Positions 34,494 to 64,000 of a stretch of 64,000 bases of DNA are shown piece by piece. A model generated the notes under the pieces. The model was not told the origin of the DNA. It ran no database searches and saw only the letters and a program-made list of their open reading frames with translations. A program made the translations under genes and the position numbers. Positions within the stretch are counted from its first letter, which is position 1; each line of letters opens with the position of its first letter. Source of the stretch: Proteles cristata cristata (lineage: Eukaryota > Chordata > Mammalia > Carnivora > Hyaenidae); NCBI GenBank assembly GCA_017311185.1, contig JAESUZ010003499.1, positions 124,001 through 188,000 on the forward strand, in the 5' to 3' direction.

Positions 34494-34685
34494 GCGCGCT
34501 GAGTGGCTTGGTTAAGCATCCAACTCTTGATTTCAGCTCAGGTCATGATCTCACAGTGCATGAGTTTGAGCCCCGTATCAGGCTCTGTGCTGACAGTGCA
34601 GAGCCTGCTTGGGATATTCTCTCTCACTCTCTCTGCCCCTACCTAGCTCACGCTCACTCTCTCTGAAATTTTTAAAAATTGTATA
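34494..34685 (+). mobile_element. SINEC, old
   Basis: Forward copy directly after the previous one; ends at a short (TA)n. Confidence 0.88.
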
Positions 34686-34972
34686 TATATATAAAATGTA
34701 AAAATTAGGGTGAGATACATTCCACAAATACAGGCTCCCAAAAAGGTAGCATAGCCCTCTCAGTATCAGAAGTAGACTTTAAGGCAAAAAGACATTATTA
34801 GAGTTACAAGAACACAGCTGAGAATATGCGAAGTACATCCAACCAAAAAGTCTTTAAACCCAGACGCATCTAATTACACAACGGCCTCAAAACTATTTAA
34901 AGCAAAAGCCAACAGAACTACAAGATCAAGCAGACAAATCTATGATCTTGGTGAGACGTTTTTTCTGGTTTT

Positions 34973-35168
34973 GTCTTTTTTAATGTTTATGTATTTGAGA
35001 GAGAGCTTGTGAAGAGGAGAGGGGCAGAGAGAGAAGGAGAATCACAAACAGCCTCTACCCTGAATGCCTGGATACGAGGCTTGATCCCATGGACCAAACT
35101 GTGAGATCATGACCTGAGCTGAAATCAAGAGTCAGAGGCTTAACTGCCTAAGCCACCCAGGTGCCCGC
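34973..35168 (-). mobile_element. SINEC, old
   Basis: Reverse copy; flanks CTTGGTGAGACGTT and GCTGGTGAGAGGTT form a diverged TSD. Confidence 0.88.
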
Positions 35169-35659
35169 TGGTGAGAGGTTGTAACATACTTCTTCTCAGG
35201 CACGTGTAAGAAAGGACTCTTAATCTTCTACAACACTTCCAAAAAAAAGAAAAAAAGACAGAAAACGAGAAGCATTTCCCAAGTCTTGTGAGGATGCCAA
35301 CATAACTCTGATACCAAACCCACAGCAAGAATGAAAATTACAACCCCTTTGTTCATGAACACAGATGTAAACTCCTAAACAAGCTGCTAACCAAATCTAG
35401 TGACACATAAAAAGAACACATCATGACCACGATGGCTTTATTCCAGAAGTCACTTTAATATTTCAAAATCAACATTAACTCACAACATTAACAAAATCAA
35501 TCCGATCATTTTCTCAGTAGATCTATGAAAGTAATTTGAGTAAAGTTCAAAATCCATGCACAGTTTTTAACTCCTAGCAAATTAGGAATAGGAAAGGTAC
35601 TTCCTTACTCTGAAAAAGCTTATCTACTCTTTGATGTTTTTAAATCATTGTTTTCAGTT

Positions 35660-35868
35660 TCTTTTTAAAAATTTTTTTGATATTTGTTTTTGAGAGAGAC
35701 CGAGTGCAAACGGGGGAGGGGCAGAGAGAGACAGACATAGAATCCGAAGCAGGTTCCAGGCTCTGAGCTGTCAGCACAGAGCCCGAGGTGGGGCTCGAAC
35801 CCACAAACTGTGAGATCATGACCTGAGCCAAAGTCAGATGTTTAACCGACTGAGCCACCCAGGCGCCC
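35660..35868 (-). mobile_element. SINEC
   Basis: Reverse copy ending GCCACCCAGGCGCCCC, first of two adjacent reverse copies. Confidence 0.93.
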
Positions 35869-36045
35869 CTATTTTTAATATTTATTTATTTTTGAGAGAG
35901 AGAGAGACAGACAGAATCCAAAACAAGCTCCAGGCTCTGAGCTGTCAGCAAAGAGCCCAACATGGGGCTCAAACTCACAAACTGTCAGATTATGACCTGA
36001 GCTGAAGTAAGACACCTAACCCACTGAGCCACCCAGGCGCCCCTT
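35869..36045 (-). mobile_element. SINEC, old
   Basis: Second adjacent reverse copy, more diverged and shortened. Confidence 0.9.
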
Positions 36046-36169
36046 ATTTTTTTTTCTTAAAGGCAGAATGTTGAAAGCCTGCCTTTTGAGACTAGGGGAA
36101 AGGTAAGGCTGCCACTGTCAGCACTTCTTTCCAGTATGTTCTGAGGGGTCCTGGCCAGTACAGGACAGT

Positions 36170-36212
<43 letters not shown>
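36170..36212. repeat. (AC)n microsatellite
   Basis: About 21 uninterrupted AC units; likely length-polymorphic. Confidence 0.97.
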
Positions 36213-36217
<5 letters not shown>

Positions 36218-37599
36218 CTTGGAAAGGAATACAATTCATTACACATAGATAATATTCACATGACTAGAAAATTCAACAATCTACAGATAAATTATCAGCA
36301 TACGTGAACTTAGATTGCTGGATATGGTCAATAGTCAAGAAATAATTATATTTCTGTATACCAGCAAGTAACAAAAGAAACATAATAAAATATTTATAAT
36401 AGCATCGAAAAATCAGATACCCAGGAATACTAACATGTACAATATTTCTGTACAGAAAACTAACTGAAAATCAAGGGGAAACCATTTTTAGAGATCTAAA
36501 CAAGGAAGGAAACTCACCATTTTCACTGGAAAAGTTGGCCTGTAAAGCTACCAGTTGTCCCCAAAACGAATCCATAGATTTAAAGCAATCGTAGTCAAGA
36601 TCCCAATCTTTATTTTGGTGAAAGCTGACAATTCAAAAATTCACCATAAATATACATGATTTTAAATGGCCAAGCCCCTTAAAGACAGGGGGAGGACTTG
36701 ACCTTCCCAATATCAAGACTTCATCTCACGCTGCAGAAATGAAGTGGGACAGTAAGAAACAGACAAGCGGACTTCCGGGCAGGTGACCGATCCAGGCGGG
36801 AAAACACACAGTAAAGCCTGTAGATCCAGAAGACAGTATAAGAGAATATCTTCGTGAAGGAGTAGGAGCACTTTTCTTGAGCCACAAAAAGAGCGTTCTC
36901 TGTAAAGGAAAAGATAAATTTGCGTATCTTAAAACTGAGGACTCCTTTTCATCAGATGACCTCGCAGAGGGTGCAGGGGCGAGACCACGGGACTCAGGGC
37001 CAGAATACGTAAGGAACTCTGGACTAAGACGACAGGCCGGCACAGAAATGGGCACAAGTCTTGCACGGGCACATGGTGAAGAGAGATATGGAAGCAGCTG
37101 ATAAGCACATGACAAAAGGCTCAACATCATTAGTCGTCAGAGTAACGCAAGTTAAATCCACACCGAGACACCAGCACAGCTCTGCCTCCCGGCAGCGCTG
37201 AAACCCACAAGACTGACAAATGGGGGGCGCGGGGGGGCGGGGCAGCACTTGTACCTCCCTCTGCTGCTGGGGGTGGGACGCAAAATGATTCAGCCACTTG
37301 CGGGTGCAGGTTGGCAGCACCTCGTTGCACTTTTCAACAGATCCGCAACGTCCTCAGGAAAGTCGGTCTTTACCACTTCCGGGTCAGTACCTCGAAGTCA
37401 CACTAGAGCGACTCTAAGACACACGCATTTTAACATCTCTGAAGTCAGGACGCACCCGAATCCGGTCCTCCTCCGTTCCGCTCCACCTTTCAGACGTGCC
37501 TGGCCCCCTGTCCTTGGCTGTGCTCTGGCACAGCCGGTACCTGCACTGTCTGGCAGATCCCACACTGGATTGGAAGCTTCAGGAAAACACACTTTGTTC

Positions 37600-39110
37600 G
37601 CCGCGGTGAACCCTAAACCTGGAATTGCCCGGTCAAAAGGCATGCACGTTTTCCAGCTGTGTTTTTATCACACAACGCACGAACCCAGCTGCCTTATTGT
37701 CGAGCAACGTCTTGTACAAACCCTCCCCCCTCCTCCGGATCCCTCCTCAAGGGCAGCCCACCGTCTGCAGCTTAGACTGTATCCTTCTAGACTGGTCTTT
37801 GCACAGACATGCATGTGAATACAGGGGGTATTAAGAGACCATCTACCTTCCAGAAATACCGTGGCAGCACACACATCAGCAACAGATGAGAGGGTCTGTG
37901 TTCAGTCCCTCGCCAACTCTGGATGTAGCCAATCAATTCTTTACCCATCTGACAGGTGGAAGCCACCTCATGCTTTAGATCTGTATTTTCCTGAGGTGCA
38001 GGGCTCAGTTCCAGCAGTCTTTCTGGATGGTTTCCCAGATGTGAGCAGCCTCCCCTCTGTGCTGCCCCAGCACCCTGAGGTTACAGACACTGTCCTAGGC
38101 TTTCCTCCATCGTGAGTGCAGGGCTATTTTATACCTAGCTCTTTAACCCACCTGGAATTTATTTTGCATATAGTTACAATTACTCTTTCCAACCAGATAA
38201 CCAACTTTACTTATTATAAGCCCTCCTGGACTCTCCTAATTTAAAATGCCATTTTCATCAAATATTAACTTCTCAAACACACTTGGAACATTTTCTGGAC
38301 TTCTATTATTTTTCACTGATTTCTGCGGCAAAGCCAGGCTGTCCTAATCATTGTAGCTTTATGGTAAGTTTGAGTATCAGGTGCAGAAAGTCCACCCCCC
38401 ACCCCCCCATTAAACTGAAAAAAAATTAACAGCAATTGTTGCACACTTTCCTTCCATATTAATTTTCAAAATATTTTTGCCATAGTTTAAAGGCTTGGTT
38501 TCCTGTGGGAACTCAGTTAAATCTCTATTTAAGAAGGCTAGACAGGGCGCCTGGGTGGCTCAGTTGGCTAAGCATCCAACTTCGGCTCAGGTCATGATCT
38601 CACGGTTCGTGGGTTCAAGCCCCGCGTCGGGCTCTGTGCTGACAGCTCAGAGCCTGGAGCTTGCTTCGGGTTCTGTGTCTCCCTCTCTCTGCTCCTCCCC
38701 AACTGACGCTATGTCTCTCTCTCTCTCTCTCTCAAAAATAAACATCAAAGAAATTTTAAACAAGAAGGCTAGATATCTTTACGTTACCTTTTCCTATTTT
38801 GTCCAGTTTTTTTTTGTTTCTGCCTTTTGGTAATTTTAAAATCATTCTTCATTTGAATCTGGATCTGTCTTGTTAAATATGTTCCTAGATTTTACTGTTT
38901 TTATCACTATTACGAGTTGGAATGTTTAAATTTGTTCCACTTTTAACTAATTCCTGCTATTCACTATTTGTAGAGTTTATATCGAACCATTGTACTGAGT
39001 TCTCTAATTTTGTTTCCATGTATTCTTGGATATTCTTGCTAGAGAACTGTTGTCTCTTCTACTTTTTATACTACAAATTTCTCTTCGTTGTTTTCTATAT
39101 TAGCTAGAAC
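37600..39110 (-). mobile_element. old L1 in reverse orientation
   Basis: 38150-38540 and 38762-39110 read as the complement of L1 ORF2 (CATTGTAGCTTTATGGTAAG, GTTCCTAGATTTTACTGTTTTTATC, TACTGAGTTCTCTAATTTTG). 37600-38060 resembles the 3' UTR part. One + strand SINE is inserted. Confidence 0.6.
38545..38761 (+). mobile_element. SINEC
   Basis: Forward copy in the reverse L1; TSD AAGAAGGCTAGA at 38531 and 38762. Confidence 0.95.
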
Positions 39111-39271
39111 CTCAGAGCCATGTTGAGTAGACACTAGAGGGCATACAGTGCTTGATCCCCGGTATCCTGGCTTTTAGTGGTTTTAGTCATTTTCTATTTA
39201 AACATGCCATTTGCTGTGGGTCCATGTCCCAGCTTCAGCAGCACTGGGAGCCCATTAGAAACGCAAAATCT

Positions 39272-39480
39272 GGGGTGCCTGGGGGCTCAGTCGGTTAAGT
39301 GTCCGACTTTAGCTCAAGTCACGATCTCAAGTTCGCGAGTTCGAGCCCCGCATCGGGCTCTGTGCTGACAGCCAGCTCAGAGGCTGGAACCTGTTTCGGA
39401 TTCTGCGTCTCCCTCTCTGAGCCTCCCTTGTTCATGCTGTCTCTCTCAGAAATAAATTTAAAAAAAAATTTTTTTTTAAT
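39272..39480 (+). mobile_element. SINEC
   Basis: Forward copy; short TSD GCAAAATCT at 39263 and 39481. Confidence 0.92.
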
Positions 39481-39489
39481 GCAAAATCT

Positions 39490-41470
39490 CCAGTCTTCCT
39501 GAACCAGAACCTGCATCCTAAAAAGATTTCCCAGGTATTTCCTTACACAAAGTTCGAGAACACTGGTCTAGAGGATTTCTTTCTCTCTTGATTTTACTTA
39601 GTAAGAAAAGCTGTGGCCGTTGGGTTCTACCAAATAGTTTTTGGCATCTATTGGCCCCTGAAAAAATGGAGTCCTCCTTAGTGGTGACCATGCTTTCCAG
39701 GGTTTGATACCCTAATTCTGGACCAGCCCTGCGCCTACAGCACCTTTCAGCCACCCCCAGCACTGTCGCTCACCACTTAATTCCTCGTCCTGTCTCCTCA
39801 GCTCCCCAGAGCACCTCCCGGCTGAGAGAGGGAATGTTCTCCTGCTTCCGGTGCTGGATTTAACTTGACCTGTCGTTCTTTTACGGCTCAGCTGGGGGGC
39901 CGGGGGAGGCTTCCTCCTCTCCGTGGAGATGCTCTTTTATCTTGTTGAGTCACAGACCCCCCGAGAATCTGGACACCTCCCCAGCAAAACGCCCATTAAC
40001 GGCTTTCCCTGTCTGCCGGTTGGGAAGCTCCTGGGTCCCTAAGCGGGTAGTAAGACCCTTGCTCCCTGCTTTCCCCAAACCTCTGGCTGCGGGGGACCCT
40101 GGAGAAATCCCACCACCCGCCCCCTCTGCGTGCTCACCACACACCAGGCACGTGCTGAACACCCATGGGCCCTCCGCGGGCTCCGCCCACAACTCCAGGG
40201 GACACGTGACACTGCCGGCCCATTTTACAGATGGGGAAAACACCATGTCCTCAAGAAACCCGAAACTCTTTCAAGTCAAGGACTGTTCTTGGGACTGGGA
40301 CCTGGCCCAGCTAGGTCACTGCTGATCACGAGGCCTGGAGGGAAACCTCAGCGGGGCCCCCGCTCCCTGGTCCCCAAGCCCCGTCCTCTGCAGATGGCTC
40401 TGAACCTCGTTAGAACGGAGGGCCCTTCTCAGCACCACAGCTGACTGGACCAGTGTCCCGGGCGTGACACAGGGACACCGACGCACCGCTCTCTAGGCTG
40501 CCCGGCAGCCTCTGGGGACACCTGAGTGCTCCCCGGTCAGGGTGCCCTCACCACCCAGGGCCCCAGTTGATCCTCCACTGGTGGGCGATAAAGCTGGGGG
40601 CAGAAGCAGCGAGCAGAAAACGCTGGAAGACCAGACGGAGGTAGGAGGCAGGAGGGGAGAGAGAAGTTTCTAGTAACGCAGCCCCAGGAGAAGGAAGGAG
40701 GTCTACAGAGAAGTGGGGTCACATCTCAGAGAGGCCGCACAACATGAGCAACAAACGGACCCTTGCCAGACGGAGCGGCCTTTGTGCCAACAGCATCTCT
40801 GTGAGGGGCAGGCGTGGGGGCCCCCAGAGCCCAGGCGTGGACAGGCGTTGGCACTCGCCCTCAAAGCGAGCCAGGAAGTAGCAACCCTCTGCCCAGGGGG
40901 TAGCTTTCTGTTTACGGACCAGACACGGTGGCCTTGGTTTCTAGACACGGAGTCAGGATGAGAGAGAGCTTGTCTCCCGGCACAGGGCCGGCAGCTACCA
41001 AGGAGCGCGGACGCCACACTCCACTCCCCCACAGTGAAGGGGACGCACCGGCAGCTCTGCCCTGCGGTCCCCAGGCCGGGCTGCAGGTGGGAGGAGGCCG
41101 GAGTTCGCAGCGTCTTTCCAGACAGCTCCCAGGACAAGAGCTCTGGTCCCTCATGGTCTCCTGGCCGTAAGGTGACGGCAAGGCCCATGGCGGCCCAGCC
41201 AGCACAGTCCCAGAAAGGCCTCGGGAGGAAACACAGAGGACACGGGGCCCATCCCACGCTGGGCCTGGGCCCTGGAGCCACTCCGGGTTAGGACGCAGCT
41301 GAGGCCACCTGTAGGGTGGAGGCCCAGCCACAGGTGCACCAAGGGCCGCAGACCCCGCCTTCTTCTCGCCCCCGGACCCTCTGGAGGCAACGGATGGCCA
41401 CTGGCAGGGATCGCAGTCCCCAGAGAGAGTCTGGCCAGGCTGGTATCCTTGCACGTCCAGGCATCTACAA
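39490..41470. other. non-repetitive DNA between the last SINE and the minisatellite; possible distal PRRT1B 3' UTR
   Basis: Moderately GC-rich, with a possible MIR-like remnant near 40110-40245 (CATTTTACAGATGGGGAAA). No TTTATT (AATAAA on the - strand) was found, so the end of the PRRT1B message is not fixed; a TTTACT (AGTAAA variant) lies near 39593. Otherwise I see nothing. Confidence 0.45.
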
Positions 41471-41473
41471 AGG

Positions 41474-42187
41474 AGCGGCCCTGGGGAGGGGGTAGGAGCC
41501 GGCGGCCCTGGGGGAGGGGGTGAGGACGGCGGCCCTGGGGGAGGGGGTGAGCCGGCGGCCCTGGGGAGGGGGTGAGGAGCGGTGGCCCTGGGGGAGGTGA
41601 GGAGCCGGCGGCCCTGGGGGAGGGGTGAGGAGCCGGCGCCCTGGGGAGGGGGTGAGCCGGCGGCCCTGGGGGAGGGGTGAGGAGCCGGCGGCCCTGGGGG
41701 AGGGGGTGAGGAGCCGGCGGCCTGGGGAGGGGGTGAGGGAGCGGCGGCCCTGGGGGAGGGGGTGAGGAGCCGGCGGCCCTGGGGGAGGGGGTAAGGAGCC
41801 GGCGGCCCTGGGGAGGGGGTAAGGAGCCGGCGGCCCTGGGGGAGGGGGTAAGGAGCCGGCGGCCCTGGGGAGGGTAAGGAGCCGGCGGCCCTGGGGAGGG
41901 GTAGAGCCGGCGGCCCTGGGAGGGGGGTAGGAGCCGGCGGCCCTGGGGGAGGAGGGGTGGGGAGCCGGCGGCCCTGGGGAGGGTAAGGAGCCGCGGCCCT
42001 GGGGGAGGGGGTAAGGAGCCGCGGCCTGGGAGCCGGCGGCCCTGGGGGAGGGTAAGGAGCCGGCGGCCCTGGGGAGGGTAAGGAGCCGGGGCCCTGGGGA
42101 GGGGGTGGAGCCGGCGGCCGGCGGCCCTGGGGAGGGGGGGTAAGGAGCCGGCGGCCCTGGGGGAGGGGGGTAAGGAGCCGGCGGCCC
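41474..42187. repeat. G-rich minisatellite (VNTR), about 26 units of 20-31 bp, in the PRRT1B 3' UTR
   Basis: Unit on the + strand is close to GCGGCCCTGGGGGAGGGGGT followed by AAGGAGCCG or GAGGAGCCG. Units vary mostly in the number of G. Units far from the gene (41.5-41.77 kb) mostly read GTGAGGAGCC, while those near the gene (41.78-42.18 kb) mostly read GTAAGGAGCC. The array directly abuts the PRRT1B stop codon, and the last coding bases look like a diverged unit. In the PRRT1B transcript the array is C-rich; on the other strand the GGGG runs could form G-quadruplexes. Confidence 0.95.
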
Positions 42188-63228
<21,041 letters not shown>

Positions 63229-63329
63229 GCCGCGCGCCGCCGGCCGCTCGCGCCCCGCCTCCCGCCGCCGTCGGGCCGGGCTCGCCTGGCGCCGCGGGCT
63301 CGGGTTTCCTGGCGGCGGCTGCGCGGCCG

Positions 63330-63342
63330 GTTAATGATTGAC
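63330..63342 (+). promoter_or_regulatory. HNF1-like palindromic site in PRRT1B promoter
   Basis: GTTAATGATTGAC matches the HNF1 consensus GTTAATNATTAAC at all but one fixed position, about 100 bp upstream of the start codon. The right half TGATTGAC also fits a PBX half-site. It is an AT-rich island in otherwise extreme GC sequence. Function is unproven. Confidence 0.4.
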
Positions 63343-63361
63343 CGGCCGGCTGGCCCGCGGC

Positions 63362-63368
63362 TGCGTCA
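63362..63368 (+). promoter_or_regulatory. CRE/AP-1-like half site TGCGTCA
   Basis: TGCGTCA, flanked as GCTGCGTCAGC, resembles CREB/ATF or small-MAF half sites. It lies 20 bp beyond the HNF1-like element in the GC-rich promoter. A match this short is weak evidence. Confidence 0.25.
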
Positions 63369-63945
63369 GCGGGCGGCCGCGCGGGGCGGGGCGGGGGACG
63401 GGGGGCGGGGTGGGGGCGGGGGCGGGGTGGGGGCCGGGGTCCCGGGCGCAGGAGGCCGGCGGGGCCGCGGGGCGCACGCGGACGCGGCTGTGGCCCCGCG
63501 AGCGCCGCCGGGATTCGCGGCTGCCGACCCGCCTTTTCATCTTTCCCACGAGAAATGCCCGAAATGCAGATTTTTCACGTCAAACCCCCTGAGTTTTCAA
63601 ACAACGCGTGTGCGACTTCTACCCCTGAAACTTGCCAGCCTGGGGACCCCGAAGCCCGGCTCCGTCCGAACACCCACAAATGATGGGTGGGCTGCCCGGC
63701 AAAGCCAAACGTCTTTTTCAATTCCTAGCTGAGCTCCCCCCGCCAGCCCCCCAGAGCCACTGGGAGGTCCCCGGGGACCGAGGAGGAGGCAGGCGGGAAG
63801 CGCAGGCAGCCCTGGGGACCCTGCGCTGGGGAGGGGGGGTCCCGGTGAGTGTGGCTTGCGTTTTACACCCACACGTGAACAGGAGAGGAAGCCTTGGTGG
63901 GCGCCGGCAACAAGGGGTGCATCTTTTGAAGAGTATTGAAATTTT

Positions 63946-64000
63946 GTGTGTGTTTTGTTTTTGAGAGAGAGAGACAGACAGGGTGCAAGCTAGTGAGGGG
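63946..64000 (-). mobile_element. SINEC, cut by the window end
   Basis: TTTTGTTTTTGAGAGAGAGAGACAG is the reverse tail and GA-rich part; the head would lie beyond base 64000. It lies upstream of PRRT1B. Confidence 0.75.

Larger units (their letters stand above)
34690..37330 (+). mobile_element. old L1 fragments, + strand
   Basis: Endonuclease-like region (34690-34970), RT-like region (35170-35640), late ORF2 (36210-36720: AATTATATTTCTGTATACCAGC, AACATGTACAATATTTCTGTACAG) and 3' part (36720-37330). Three reverse SINEs and an (AC)n tract interrupt it. Confidence 0.65.

Noticed and set aside
22700..41470. A further protein-coding gene between RAPGEF1 and PRRT1B
   Set aside because: No spliced or single-exon frame with family resemblance; the longer frames are L1, SINE or GC-rich chance.
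41474..42187. CRISPR array
   Set aside because: Repeats are tandem without unique spacers, unit length varies, and the genome is mammalian; this is a minisatellite.

Overview
This is mammalian nuclear DNA, almost certainly from a cat-family (felid, or at least feliform) carnivore. The main evidence is the roughly 57 recognisable copies of the tRNA-Lys-derived carnivore SINE in its feliform form (SINEC_Fc type: head 'GGGGCGCCTGGGTGGCT', internal A and B boxes, CT-rich stretch, A-rich tail). Nothing looks bacterial or viral in organisation: exons have GT-AG (once AT-AC) borders, one gene has a CpG-island promoter, and 25-60 kb is mostly retrotransposon.

Layout. (1) 1-22.7 kb, + strand: the 3' part of RAPGEF1 (C3G, a RAP1 exchange factor). 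Two in-frame cassette exons (3997-4266, 5154-5246) precede thirteen exons coding the end of the proline-rich region, the REM domain and the CDC25 catalytic domain, then the stop at 20812-20814 and a 3' UTR with AATAAA at 22671. The 5' half of the gene lies left of the window. The intron after 14022 is a U12-type AT-AC intron. (2) 22.7-41.4 kb: intergenic, dominated by one old L1 (25.2-31.2 kb, + strand) cut up by SINEs, further L1 fragments, and moderately GC-rich non-repetitive DNA at 39.5-41.4 kb. (3) 41.47-42.19 kb: a G-rich minisatellite of about 26 units that abuts the stop codon of the next gene. (4) 42.2-63.2 kb, - strand: PRRT1B, a CD225/dispanin two-pass membrane protein, rebuilt from four exons as 251 residues; its first coding exon holds only 10 coding bases in a CpG island at 62.3-63.5 kb. 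Its 18.6-kb first intron is filled with L1 (mostly antisense to the gene) and SINEs.

The two genes are convergent (tail to tail) and are not known to work together. RAPGEF1 acts in CRK-adaptor to RAP1 signalling in adhesion and differentiation. PRRT1B is a paralogue of the synaptic, AMPA-receptor-associated PRRT1/SynDIG4 and is little studied. The gene pair matches, from memory, human 9q34.13. Most interesting observations: the minisatellite that seems to have been seeded by the last codons of PRRT1B, the AT-AC intron, the tiny first coding exon, an HNF1-like site in the PRRT1B promoter, and a set of young SINE insertions with intact target-site duplications. I found no evidence of an undescribed multigene system.
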